A DNA stretch of 42,637 nucleotides from Streptomyces sp. WAC06614 (GCF_003949795.1 NZ_RPRY01000028.1:1-42637), one strand, 5' to 3'. Shown: positions 8,903-17,050, numbered from the stretch's first letter. Program-made: numbers and translations. Notes: generated from the letters alone by a model not told the origin.

Positions 8903-10420
8903 TCAGCTGCGGTCCCCGAAAATCGTGCGGTGCCAGTCCTTCGCGGCGACCGCCGTGTTGTCGTACATCACGTGCTTGACCTGCGTGTACTCCTCGAAGG
9001 AGTAGGCGCTCATGTCCTTGCCGTAGCCGCTCGCCTTGTAGCCTCCGTGGGGCATCTCGCTGATGATCGGGATGTGGTCGTTGACCCACACGCAGCCCGC
9101 CTTGATCTCCCGGGTGGCCCGGCCCGCGCGGTAGACGTCGCGGGTCCAGGCGGAGGCGGCCAGTCCGTACGGGGTGTCGTTGGCCAGGGCCAGGGCCTCG
9201 TCGTCGGTGTCGAAGGGCAGGGCGACCAGGACCGGTCCGAAGATCTCGGACTGGACGATCTCGCTGTCCTGGGCGGCGTCGGTGACCAGGGTCGGGGCGT
9301 AGTACGCGCCGTCGGCGAGGGGGCCGCCGGGGATCTCGCCGCCGGTGACGACGGTGGCGTAGCCGCGGGCCCGCTCGACGAAGCCGGCGACGCGGTCGCG
9401 CTGGGCGTGGGAGACGAGCGGGCCGAGGTCGGTGGCGGGGTCGAAGGGGTCACCGAGGCGGACCGTGCGCATCAGCTCGGCGACACGGGCGACGAAGGCG
9501 TCGTACAGCGGGCGCTGGACGTACGCGCGGGTGGCGGCGGTGCAGTCCTGGCCGCTGTTGATGAGGGAGGCGGCGACGGCGCCCTGGGCGGCCGCCTCCA
9601 GGTCGGCGTCGGCGAAGACGACGAACGGGGCCTTGCCGCCGAGCTCCAGGTGGAGCCGCTTGACGGTGGCGGTGGCCAGTTCGGCGACCCGCTTGCCGAC
9701 CGCGGTGGAGCCGGTGAAGGAGGTCATGGCCACGTCCGGGTGGCCGACCAGGTGCTCGCCGGCCTCGCGGCCGGCGCCCGTCACGATGTTGATCACGCCG
9801 TCGGGGATGCCGGCCGCGGTGGCCGCCTGGGCGAACATCAGGGAGGTCAGCGGGGTCAGCTCGGCGGGCTTGAGGACGATGGTGTTGCCCGCGGCCACGG
9901 CCGGGAGGATCTTCCAGGCGGCCATCTGGAGCGGGTAGTTCCAGGGGGCGATGGAGCCCACGACGCCGATGGCCTCGCGGCGTACGTAGGAGGTGTGGTC
10001 GCCCGAGTACTCGCCGGCGGCCTGGCCCTGGAGGTGCCGGGCGGCGCCCGCGAAGAACGCCGTGTTGTCGATGGTGCCGGGCACGTCGAACTCGGTGGTC
10101 AGCTTGACCGGCTTGCCGCACTGCAGCGACTCGGCGTGCGCGAAGTCCTCGGCCTGCTCGGTGAGGACGGCCGCCAGCCGGTGCAGGGCGTCCGACCGCT
10201 CGCCGGGGGTGGCCGCGGACCAGGCCGGGAAGGCCCGGCGGGCGGCGGCGACGGCCGCGTCGACATCGGCGGTGGAGGCCAGCCGGTAGGTCAGGACCTC
10301 CTCGCCCGTGGCCGGGTCGACGACGGTGTGTGACGCGTCGGAGGTGCCCTGCACGAGCCGCCCGTCGATGTACTGCGCACCGTCCGCGAAGCGGTCCTTG
10401 GCCTGAAAGCGGTTACCCAT
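8903..10420 (-). CDS. Gamma-aminobutyraldehyde-type aldehyde dehydrogenase
   Basis: A 505-residue NAD(P)-dependent aldehyde dehydrogenase. The catalytic pair has the expected 34-residue spacing: E259 in HLELGGK and C293 in GQDCTAAT. APWNYPLQMAAWK and a C-terminal MPHGGYKASGYGKDMS match the aminobutyraldehyde/betaine aldehyde subgroup. It probably oxidises 4-aminobutyraldehyde, or its gamma-glutamyl form, to GABA. It heads the operon with potDABC and the PuuB-like oxidase. The ATG has GGAGA close upstream. A conserved dyad lies in its leader at 10488-10523. It is similar to the second dehydrogenase at 15515-16951; the substrate split between them cannot be inferred. Confidence 0.88.
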   Translation of the reverse strand: MGNRFQAKDRFADGAQYIDGRLVQGTSDASHTVVDPATGEEVLTYRLASTADVDAAVAAARRAFPAWSAATPGERSDALHRLAAVLTEQAEDFAHAESLQCGKPVKLTTEFDVPGTIDNTAFFAGAARHLQGQAAGEYSGDHTSYVRREAIGVVGSIAPWNYPLQMAAWKILPAVAAGNTIVLKPAELTPLTSLMFAQAATAAGIPDGVINIVTGAGREAGEHLVGHPDVAMTSFTGSTAVGKRVAELATATVKRLHLELGGKAPFVVFADADLEAAAQGAVAASLINSGQDCTAATRAYVQRPLYDAFVARVAELMRTVRLGDPFDPATDLGPLVSHAQRDRVAGFVERARGYATVVTGGEIPGGPLADGAYYAPTLVTDAAQDSEIVQSEIFGPVLVALPFDTDDEALALANDTPYGLAASAWTRDVYRAGRATREIKAGCVWVNDHIPIISEMPHGGYKASGYGKDMSAYSFEEYTQVKHVMYDNTAVAAKDWHRTIFGDRS

Positions 10421-10487
10421 CGCGCTCTCCGTTGCTCCAGCTCGAATTGAGTGCCGATCCTGACAGAGGTGCGGTACTCCGCCAAGT

Positions 10488-10523
10488 GATTCCGTTGTTG
10501 CCTTTTGATTACGCGACGGAATC
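10488..10523. promoter_or_regulatory. Candidate AsnC-family operator, copy 1
   Basis: GATTCCGT (10488-10495) and ACGGAATC (10516-10523) are perfect inverted 8-mers with a 20-base A/T-richer spacer. The site lies 68 to 103 bases upstream of the dehydrogenase start. The core and spacing match the site at 17051-17088 exactly (TCCGT-N20-ACGGA). The regulator is inferred to be the Lrp/AsnC protein at 17137. Confidence 0.6.
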
Positions 10524-10594
10524 GGTCGACCATGTGTCGAGGCGGACCGTAAATCCCGTACGAAGTGTCAGTGGCGGCTGTCAGACTCGCGTGC

Positions 10595-10912
10595 ATGGAC
10601 AAGATCGACGCACTGATCGAGCAGGTCAGCCGGGGTGAGCGGGTGAAGTTCCTGCCCTTCTGGGGGCACCGGCCGAGGGCGGACGGATCACTGGGCCCCA
10701 GCTGTCTCAGCCAGTGGTGGCCCGCACCCTTCACGGTGAGTGACACCCACTATGCCACCGCCGAACACTGGATGATGGCCGAGAAGGCACGGTTGTTCGG
10801 TGACGCCGAGGCCGAACGGGCCGCGCTGGAGGCCAGGACCCCGGCCGAGGCGAAGAAGGCCGGGCGGCTGGTGGGCCGCTGGGGTCAGACGTGTTCGGTC
10901 GGAGCCGGGTAG
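10595..10912 (+). pseudogene. NADAR-family protein, C-terminally truncated
   Basis: The N-terminal half of a NADAR (YbiA-like) domain is clear: FLPFWGHRP, CLSQWWPAPF and YATAEHWMMAEKARLF, ending near EAKKAGRLVGRW. Members of this family usually continue for roughly another 80 residues with the rest of the conserved core. Here homology stops at about 10880 and is followed by an unrelated tail and a stop inside the 3' end of the convergent DUF4190 gene. A deletion ending at that boundary is the simplest explanation. The family hydrolyses N-glycosidic bonds of riboflavin intermediates or ADP-ribose conjugates; this remnant is probably inactive. Confidence 0.7.
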
Positions 10913-11826
10913 CCGGGGCCGTCCGGGTCCGGGAGCGGGCCGAGGTCCGCCAGCAGCCCGAACAGGGCGAGCACCGTGAGCAGGCCGAGCACCACGCCGA
11001 CGATGCCCAGGATCAGCCCGGCGAGCGCCACGCCACCGTTGTCGGCCTCGCCCCGGTTCGCCTTGCCGCGGCCCAGGGCGCCGAAGATGATCGCCAGGGC
11101 GCCGGCCAGGACGCTGAAGAAGCTGAGGAAGCAGCCGACGACCGAGATGATGCCGAGCACCAGCGAGGCCACGCCGAGGCCGTTGTTCCGCGGGGCACCG
11201 GGGTACGCGCCGTACGGCGGGTACCCGCCGGGCTGCCCCGGGTAGCCGGGGTACGGGGTCGGCCCGGGCTGCGCCGGCTGCCCCGGGTATCCGGGGTACG
11301 CGGTCGGCCCGGGCCCGGGCGCCTGGTGTCCCGGCTGCCCCGGACAGCCGTACCCGGCCGGCGGCTGCGCGGCTGCTGCCGGGCCACCGGGGTAGGCCGG
11401 CCCCGGGTAGCCGTAGTGGGCGGAGGCCTGCGGGCCGGCCGGTGCCTCACCGGCCCCCGGCATCCCGGCGAGCGTCGCCTGCTCGTGCACGGACCCCGTC
11501 CCGTCCGCCTTCCCGAAGGACACCCCGCTCCGCCAGGCACCGTCGGCACCACCGGCACCACCGGCACCACCGGACCCGGCACCGGCCGGAGCCCCCGGCC
11601 CGGGCGCGGCCCACGCGTCCGGCACGGCGTCCGAGGGCGCGGCCTCGGCCGGCACGGCCTCGGCCGGCACGGCGTCCGGTGGCACGGCGTCGGACGGCAC
11701 GGCCCCGGACGACGCACCCGGCGCGCCCGCCGCACCGGCGTGCGCCGGCCCGCCCTTGGTCAGGTCCACCGCCGGAGGCACCGGCGCGGCCCACGGGTCG
11801 TGGGGCTCGGGATTCTGGTCGGACAT
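10885..11826 (-). CDS. DUF4190-domain membrane protein
   Basis: A 313-residue protein with a long disordered N-terminal half. It contains degenerate Ala/Val/Pro/Asp repeats (AVPAEAVPAE type), then Gly/Tyr/Pro-rich repeats (YPGYPGQP) and the short stretch YPPYGAYPGAP. The C-terminal third has two hydrophobic hairpin spans: LGVASLVLGIISVVGCFLS and ALAGLILGIVGVVLGLLTV. This layout is the usual actinobacterial DUF4190 form. Function is unknown; the domain is membrane-embedded with a long cytoplasmic or surface tail. It is monocistronic and overlaps the truncated NADAR gene by 28 bases. Confidence 0.85.
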   Translation of the reverse strand: MSDQNPEPHDPWAAPVPPAVDLTKGGPAHAGAAGAPGASSGAVPSDAVPPDAVPAEAVPAEAAPSDAVPDAWAAPGPGAPAGAGSGGAGGAGGADGAWRSGVSFGKADGTGSVHEQATLAGMPGAGEAPAGPQASAHYGYPGPAYPGGPAAAAQPPAGYGCPGQPGHQAPGPGPTAYPGYPGQPAQPGPTPYPGYPGQPGGYPPYGAYPGAPRNNGLGVASLVLGIISVVGCFLSFFSVLAGALAIIFGALGRGKANRGEADNGGVALAGLILGIVGVVLGLLTVLALFGLLADLGPLPDPDGPGYPAPTEHV

Positions 11827-11936
11827 GATCGGCTCCCCCCTCGTACGGCCATGCTACGGGCCGCCTCCGGCCGCTCCCGCTCTGCCTACGATGAAGCCCG
11901 ACCTGCCCGCAACCGCGTCACCCGGAGGCCCACCCC

Positions 11937-12962
11937 ATGCCCGACCTGCACTCGTTCATCGCGGGGCTGCCCAAGGCGGAGCTCCACGTCCACCACGTCG
12001 GCTCGGCCTCACCCCGTATCGTCGCCGAACTGGCGGCCAGGCACCCGGACTCCAAGGTCCCCACCGACCCCGAGGCGCTGGCCGACTACTTCACCTTCAC
12101 CGACTTCGCCCACTTCATCGAGGTCTACCTCTCCGTCGTGGACCTCGTCCGCACCCCGGAGGACGTCCGGCTGCTGACCTTCGAGGTCGCCCGCGACATG
12201 GCCCGGCAGAACATCCGCTACGCCGAGCTGACCATCACCCCGTACTCCTCCACCCGCCGCGGCATCGACGAGAAGGCCTTCATGGAGGCCATCGAGGACG
12301 CCCGCAGGGCCGCCGAGACCGAGCTCGGCGTCATCCTGCGCTGGTGCTTCGACATCCCCGGCGAGGCCGGCCTGGAGGCCGCCGCCGAGACGGCCCGGCT
12401 CGCGGTCGACCTGCGCCCGGAGGGCCTGGTCTCCTTCGGCCTCGGCGGCCCCGAGATCGGCGTGCCGCGCCCGCAGTTCAAGCCGTACTTCGACCGCGCC
12501 CGCGCCGCCGGCCTGCACAGCGTGCCCCACGCAGGCGAGACCACCGGCCCGCAGACGATCTGGGACGCGATCCACGAGCTGGGCGCGGAGCGCATCGGCC
12601 ACGGCACCAGCGCCACCCAGGACCCGCAGCTGCTGGCGTACCTCGCGGAGCACCGCATCGCCCTGGAGGTCTGCCCGACCTCCAACATCGCCACCCGCGC
12701 CGTCACCGACCTGGACCAGCACCCCGTCAAGGAGATGGTGCAGGCCGGCGTGCTCGTGACCATCAACAGCGACGACCCGCCGATGTTCGGCAGCGACCTC
12801 AACAACGAGTACGCGGTCGCGGCCCGGCTGCTGGACCTCGACGAGCGGGGCCTGGCCCAGCTCGCCAAGAACGCCGTGGAGGCCTCCTTCCTCGACGCGG
12901 CCGGCAAGGCCCGGCTGACGGAGGAGATCGACACGTACACCGGGACCTGGCTGGCCCGCTGA
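11937..12962 (+). CDS. Adenosine deaminase-family protein, probable aminodeoxyfutalosine deaminase
   Basis: A 341-residue metal-dependent deaminase of the amidohydrolase superfamily. The metal-binding His pair is in AELHVHHVG, the active-site region in HAGETTGP, and later metal or catalytic residues in RIGHGT and INSDDP. The usual adenosine deaminase HxHLDG is replaced by HVHHVG. As I recall, the Streptomyces homolog at this locus (SCO5662) deaminates 6-amino-6-deoxyfutalosine to futalosine in the alternative menaquinone pathway, so this role is preferred over purine salvage. The ATG has GGAGG eight bases upstream. A glycerophosphodiesterase gene follows after 20 bases, probably co-transcribed. 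Confidence 0.85.
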   Translation: MPDLHSFIAGLPKAELHVHHVGSASPRIVAELAARHPDSKVPTDPEALADYFTFTDFAHFIEVYLSVVDLVRTPEDVRLLTFEVARDMARQNIRYAELTITPYSSTRRGIDEKAFMEAIEDARRAAETELGVILRWCFDIPGEAGLEAAAETARLAVDLRPEGLVSFGLGGPEIGVPRPQFKPYFDRARAAGLHSVPHAGETTGPQTIWDAIHELGAERIGHGTSATQDPQLLAYLAEHRIALEVCPTSNIATRAVTDLDQHPVKEMVQAGVLVTINSDDPPMFGSDLNNEYAVAARLLDLDERGLAQLAKNAVEASFLDAAGKARLTEEIDTYTGTWLAR

Positions 12963-12982
12963 CGCCCACGGACAATGGGATC

Positions 12983-13672
12983 ATGCGCACCCTGACGGCC
13001 GTCGGCCACCGCGGCGATCCCTACCGGTTCCGTGAGAACACCCTCGACTCCCTCCGTTCGGCGTTCGCGCGCGGGGCGGACGCCGTCGAGATCGACGTAC
13101 GGCTGACCCGGGACGGCGTCCCGGTGCTGCTGCACGACGACACGCTGGAGCGGCTGTGGGGCCATGACGTACGGCTGGACGCCGTCACGGCCCCACAGCT
13201 GCGCGAACTGGCGGAGGGCAGGATCCCGACCCTGCGCGAGGCGCTGGCGGCGGCCGGCGCCGGCCGGGTCATGATCGACCTGCCGGGCGCCACGGCCGAG
13301 TCGGTGCGCACCGTGGTGGACGTGGTGCGGGAGTGCGGGGCGCGCGAGCGTACGTTCTACAGCGCGGGCCCCGCCACCATGCTCGCGGTCCGGGCCGCCG
13401 ACCCCGGCGCGGAGATCGCCCTCACCTGGACCACGCTGAGCCCGCCGCGCCGGGTCCTGATCGACGCGGTCGCCCCGGCCTGGCTCAACTACCGCTTCGG
13501 GCTGGTCGACCGGGAGCTCGTGGACGCCCTGCACGCCGACGGCCTGCGGGTGTCTGCCTGGACGGCGGACACCCGGTGGTCGGTGCGCCGGCTGCTGGCG
13601 GCCGGGGTGGACTCGATCACCACCAACCGGATCGACGTCCTGACCGCCGAACGGGCCCGGGCCGGGCAGTGA
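12983..13672 (+). CDS. Glycerophosphodiester phosphodiesterase
   Basis: A 229-residue GDPD-domain protein. The catalytic GHRG and EN (GHRGDPYRFRENT) are followed by AVEIDVRLTRDGVPVLLHDD, which carries the metal-binding E-x-D and the second His. WTADTRWSVRRLLAAGVDSI is the typical C-terminal strand. It hydrolyses deacylated phospholipid diesters to glycerol-3-phosphate and an alcohol. No signal peptide is seen, so it is cytosolic. It follows the deaminase by 20 bases. Its TGA overlaps a GTG that opened a now broken kinase gene. Confidence 0.85.
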   Translation: MRTLTAVGHRGDPYRFRENTLDSLRSAFARGADAVEIDVRLTRDGVPVLLHDDTLERLWGHDVRLDAVTAPQLRELAEGRIPTLREALAAAGAGRVMIDLPGATAESVRTVVDVVRECGARERTFYSAGPATMLAVRAADPGAEIALTWTTLSPPRRVLIDAVAPAWLNYRFGLVDRELVDALHADGLRVSAWTADTRWSVRRLLAAGVDSITTNRIDVLTAERARAGQ

Positions 13673-13948
13673 CGGGCACGCCGGTACGCGCCCGGCTCGC
13701 GGACCTGGGGCTGGCGCTGCGGGTGCAGGTGGGCGACGACGATCCCGTTCGTGGTGCCCCTCGACCCGGGCGAGCCGGCCGCGACCGGCATGGCGTACCT
13801 GCTGACCTCGCTGGGCGACGTCCCGCCGGTGTGGCGGCGGGCGCCGGTGCCTCGTCCTGCTCGCGGTGATCGTGGCGGGGACCGGCCACCGGCTCGCGCT
13901 CGACGGGCCGGGGCGCCGCTGCCGTACGCCGGACTGATCGCGTTCTGA
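13669..13948 (+). pseudogene. Remnant of a sensor histidine kinase N-terminus
   Basis: Three reading frames must be joined. GTG at 13669 (overlapping the preceding TGA) gives RARLADLGLALRVQVG. A +1 shift near 13741 gives IPFVVPLDPGEPAATGMAYL and then DVPPVWRRAPV. Two more shifts give LVLLAVIVAGTGHRLALDG and APLPYAGLIAF. This resembles the membrane-embedded N-terminus of actinobacterial NarX-like kinases. No kinase core remains. Confidence 0.6.
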
Positions 13949-14117
13949 TCCTCGGGGTGCAGGACGACATCGAGGTGGGCGCGGAGGCGTTGCACGCGGG
14001 GGCGAGCACACGGTCAAGACGCACGTGGGAACGTGCCGGCGAAGCTGGGTCTGCGGGACCGGATCCAGGCCGTGATCCGCGCGTACGAGACCGGTCTGAT
14101 CGAGGCGGGAGCGGGGG
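13949..14117 (+). pseudogene. Remnant of a LuxR/NarL-type response regulator
   Basis: A receiver fragment (ILGVQDDIEVGAEALHAGA) is fused by internal deletion and frameshift to a LuxR-type recognition helix region. That region reads EHTVKTHVGT and then, in another frame, AKLGLRDRIQAVIRAYETGL. With the preceding kinase remnant it marks a lost two-component system. In 14118-14239 I see only a short open stretch (MTRFDHPDGTVAWDRSR) that I cannot assign. Confidence 0.65.
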
Positions 14118-14239
14118 GCATGGGCGCCCGCCCGGCACTCGGCGGGGATGACCCGCTTCGACCACCCCGACGGCACGGTGGCCTGGGACCGGTCGCGCTG
14201 AAGCTGGTGCCGGCCGCGTTCGCCGAGCAGCCCGGCGGG

Positions 14240-15418
14240 CTAGAGGCCGACGAGGGAGTTCCAGCGGCTGGCCAGGGAGCGGCGTTCGGCCGAGGAGATG
14301 TCGCGGGCGACCGCGAGGCGCTTGCGCATCTCGTCGTCCGGGAAGATCAGCGGGTTCTCGGCGAGCTCGGCGGTCTCCCTGTCCTGCGAGCCGGCCAGCA
14401 CCTCGCGGGCGGCCGGGACCGGGCAGACGTAGTTGACCGAGGCGGCGAGCTCGGCGGCGACCTGCGGGTCGTAGTAGTGGTCGATCAGTGCTTCCGCGTT
14501 GGCCTTGTGGCGGGCCAGGTTGGGGATCAGCAGGCTCTCGGCCCACAGTTCGGCGCCCTCTTCCGGCACCACGAACTGGATGTCGGGGTTGTCGGCCTGG
14601 AGCTGGACGGCGTCGCCCGAGTACGCCTGGCAGGCCAGGACGTCGCCCTTGCTCAGGTCGGAGGTGTAGTCGTTGCCGGTGAAGCGGCGGATGTGCTTCT
14701 TGCGCACCAGTTCCTCCACCTGGTCGCACATGCGGTGGAAGTCGGCCTCGGTCCACCGGGTGACGTCCACGCCGTTGCCCTGCATGAGGAGGGAGAAGGA
14801 TTCGTCCAGGCCGGAGAAGAGGGTGACCTTGCCCTTGAGGTCCGGGTGCCACAGGTCCGCCGTGGAGCGGATCTCGCGGCCGAGCGCCTTGCGGTTGTAG
14901 GCGATGCCGGTGATGCCGGACTGCCAGGGCACGGTGTGCCGGCGGCCCTCGTCGAAGGCGGGCGAGCGGAGCTGGGGGTCGAGGTTGCGCGCGACGTTCG
15001 GCTGGGCGGGGCGGTCCATGGCCTGGGCCCAGCCCAGGTGGACGAAGTGGGCGGCCATCCAGTCGCTGACCACCACGAGGTCGTGGCCGGTGTCCTGGTG
15101 GTTCATCAGGCCGGGGCTGACCTTGCCGAAGAACTCGTCGTTGTCGTTGATCTCTTCGCTGTACCGGACGTCGATGCCGGTCCGCTCCGTGAAGGCCTCC
15201 AGCGTGGGGCGCCGGGTCTCGTCCTCGTCGTCGGTGTCGATGTACAGCGGCCAGTTGGAGAAGGACACCGTGCGGTCGCGCTCGGACCGGTCCGCCGCGC
15301 CACGGCGCTCCTCCGGGACGTAGGCGGCGGGGACCCCGCAGCCGGCGAGGGAGGCCAGCAGGCCGGCGGCGCCGAGTCCGCGCAGGGCGGTACGGCGGGA
15401 GAAGAGGGGTTCAGGCAT
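14240..15418 (-). CDS. Second PotD-like polyamine-binding lipoprotein, orphan
   Basis: A 392-residue solute-binding lipoprotein similar to the PotD at 7573-8823: VSFSNWPLYIDTDD, RRFTGNDYTSDLSKGDVLA and VPEEGAELWAESLLIP. It has a twin-arginine signal (SRRTALRGLG) and the lipobox LAGC, lipidated at C27 from the ATG at 15418. A TTG at 15454 would add 12 residues. No permease or ATPase lies beside it, so it probably feeds the PotABC system upstream or acts as a sensor or scavenger. It follows an aldehyde dehydrogenase, separated by a long stable RNA hairpin. GAGG sits only three bases before the ATG, closer than usual, so coupling to a 16-codon upstream frame at 15411-15461 is possible. Confidence 0.87.
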   Translation of the reverse strand: MPEPLFSRRTALRGLGAAGLLASLAGCGVPAAYVPEERRGAADRSERDRTVSFSNWPLYIDTDDEDETRRPTLEAFTERTGIDVRYSEEINDNDEFFGKVSPGLMNHQDTGHDLVVVSDWMAAHFVHLGWAQAMDRPAQPNVARNLDPQLRSPAFDEGRRHTVPWQSGITGIAYNRKALGREIRSTADLWHPDLKGKVTLFSGLDESFSLLMQGNGVDVTRWTEADFHRMCDQVEELVRKKHIRRFTGNDYTSDLSKGDVLACQAYSGDAVQLQADNPDIQFVVPEEGAELWAESLLIPNLARHKANAEALIDHYYDPQVAAELAASVNYVCPVPAAREVLAGSQDRETAELAENPLIFPDDEMRKRLAVARDISSAERRSLASRWNSLVGL

Positions 15419-15439
15419 GATCCTCAGACTGGGCGAAGG

Positions 15440-15484
15440 CGAAGAGGCGGGCAATAGACATGTTGTCTACCACCCGCCCCTTCA
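15440..15484 (-). promoter_or_regulatory. 21-bp intercistronic RNA hairpin upstream of the orphan PotD gene
   Basis: On the minus-strand transcript, 15484-15464 pairs with 15460-15440 without a mismatch or bulge: 21 pairs, five of them G-U, around a 3-base ACA loop. The inner DNA core is TAGACATGTTGTCTA. On the plus strand the G-U pairs would be A-C mismatches, so an RNA function on the minus-strand message is more likely than an operator. No U-tract follows. It may be an attenuator, a processing or stability stem, or a translational control element. Confidence 0.65.
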
Positions 15485-15514
15485 GCGATCGCTCGTGGCC
15501 CTGGGGCCGACGGC

Positions 15515-16951
15515 TCAGCCCAGGGAGGTCATCACGTGCTTGATGCGCGTGTAGTCCTCGAAGCCGTAGGCGGAGAGGTCCTTGCCGTAGCCGGACTTCT
15601 TGTAGCCGCCGTGCGGCATCTCGGCGACCAGCGGGATGTGGGTGTTGATCCACACGCAGCCGAAGTCGAGGTTCTTGGACATGCGCATCGCGCGGCCGTG
15701 GTCCTTGGTCCACACCGAGGAGGCGAGGGCGTACTCGACGCCGTTCGCGTACTCCAGGGCCTGGGACTCGTCGGTGAAGGACTGGACGGTGATGACGGGG
15801 CCGAAGACCTCGTTCTGGATGATCTCGTCGTCCTGCTTGAGGCCGGAGACGACGGTCGGGGCGTAGAAGTAGCCCTTGTCGCCGACCTGGTGGCCGCCCG
15901 CCTCGACCTTGGCGTGGGCGGGGAGGCGCTCGATGAAGCCCGCGACCTGCTTGAGCTGGTTGGGGTTGTTCAGCGGGCCGTAGAGCACGTCCTCGTCGTC
16001 CGGCTGGCCGGTCTTGGTGTCGGCGGCGGCCTTGGCCAGCGCCGCGACGAACTCGTCGTGGATGGACTGGTGCACCAGGACGCGGGTGGCGGCGGTACAG
16101 TCCTGGCCGGCGTTGAAGAAGCCGGCGACCGCGATGTCCTCGACGGCCTTGGCCAGGTCGCAGTCCTCGAAGACGACGACGGGGGCCTTGCCACCGAGCT
16201 CCAGGTGGACGCGCTTGACGTCCTTGGCGGCGCTCTCGGCGACCTGCATGCCGGCGCGGACCGAGCCGGTGATGGAGGCCATCGCCGGGGTGGCGTGCTC
16301 GACCATCATGCGGCCGGTCTCGCGGTCACCGCAGATGACGTTGAAGACGCCCTTGGGCAGGACCGAGTCGATGATCTCGGCCATCAGGACCGTGGAGGCC
16401 GGGGTGGTGTCCGAGGGCTTGAGGACCACGGTGTTGCCCGCGGCGATGGCCGGCGCGAACTTCCACACGGCCATCATCATCGGGTAGTTCCAGGGCGCCA
16501 CCTGGGCGCAGACGCCGACCGGCTCACGGCGGATGATCGAGGTCATCCCGTCCATGTACTCGCCGGCCGAGCGGCCCTCCAGCATGCGGGCGGCGCCGGC
16601 GAAGAAGCGGATCTGGTCCACCATCGGCGGCAGCTCCTCGCTGGCCGTCAGGCCCAGCGGCTTGCCGGTGTTCTCCGACTCGGCCGCCACGAGCTCCTCG
16701 GCGCGCGCCTCGAAGGCGTCGGCGATGGCGAGGAGCGCCTTCTGCCGCTCGGCGGGCGTGGTGTCACGCCAGCCCGGGAAGGCGGCCGCGGCGGCGGCCA
16801 TGGCGGCGTCGACGTCGGCCTGCCCGGAGAGCGGAGCGGTGGCGTACACCTCGCCGGTCGCCGGGTTGACCACGTCGGTGGTCCGTCCGTCGGCAGCGTC
16901 CTTGAACTCCCCGCCGATGTAGTTGCGCAGACGACGCAGTTCGGTGGTCAC
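15515..16951 (-). CDS. Aldehyde dehydrogenase, probable aminobutyraldehyde dehydrogenase
   Basis: A 478-residue dehydrogenase with E251 (HLELGGK) and C285 (GQDCTAAT) at the standard 34-residue spacing. RNYIGGEFKDAADGRT at the N-terminus and MPHGGYKKSGYGKDLS at the C-terminus match gamma-aminobutyraldehyde dehydrogenases of the PuuC/PatD type. It likely converts aminoaldehydes from polyamine transamination or oxidation to GABA or related acids. The GTG at 16951 was chosen because AGGAGA lies nine bases before it; the frame is open farther upstream. It is divergent from the AsnC regulator and aminotransferase genes, with an operator-like dyad between, and is followed by the orphan PotD gene. 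Confidence 0.9.
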   Translation of the reverse strand: MTTELRRLRNYIGGEFKDAADGRTTDVVNPATGEVYATAPLSGQADVDAAMAAAAAAFPGWRDTTPAERQKALLAIADAFEARAEELVAAESENTGKPLGLTASEELPPMVDQIRFFAGAARMLEGRSAGEYMDGMTSIIRREPVGVCAQVAPWNYPMMMAVWKFAPAIAAGNTVVLKPSDTTPASTVLMAEIIDSVLPKGVFNVICGDRETGRMMVEHATPAMASITGSVRAGMQVAESAAKDVKRVHLELGGKAPVVVFEDCDLAKAVEDIAVAGFFNAGQDCTAATRVLVHQSIHDEFVAALAKAAADTKTGQPDDEDVLYGPLNNPNQLKQVAGFIERLPAHAKVEAGGHQVGDKGYFYAPTVVSGLKQDDEIIQNEVFGPVITVQSFTDESQALEYANGVEYALASSVWTKDHGRAMRMSKNLDFGCVWINTHIPLVAEMPHGGYKKSGYGKDLSAYGFEDYTRIKHVMTSLG

Positions 16952-17050
16952 TACAGCCACTCTCCTGATCCCATGTCCAACGATTGAGACAACTCTCCCA
17001 GAGTAGCCCCTGTGGTGACGCTTTCGACAGGCCCAGCATGGATGAACTAC

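Noticed and set aside
11200..11720. Repeat-rich stretch that could suggest a CRISPR array or minisatellite
   Set aside because: The repeats are in-frame, irregular codon repeats for Pro/Gly/Tyr and Ala/Val/Pro segments of the DUF4190 protein; there are no uniform repeats with unique spacers.
12218..14176. 652-residue minus-strand frame across the deaminase and phosphodiesterase genes
   Set aside because: It covers two clear genes and the pseudogene zone in antisense with no domain signal.
14118..14239. Possible third gene remnant (MTRFDHPDGTVAWDRSR)
   Set aside because: Too short and without a recognisable family; left unassigned.
15455..15469. TAGACATGTTGTCTA as a simple protein operator
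   Set aside because: The pairing extends to 21 bp only in minus-strand RNA through G-U pairs, so an RNA hairpin explains the symmetry better; an operator role is not excluded.
16952..17040. TGTCGA/TACTCT as -35/-10 boxes for the second aldehyde dehydrogenase
   Set aside because: The -35 match is poor and many equally good combinations exist in this region, so no promoter was called.
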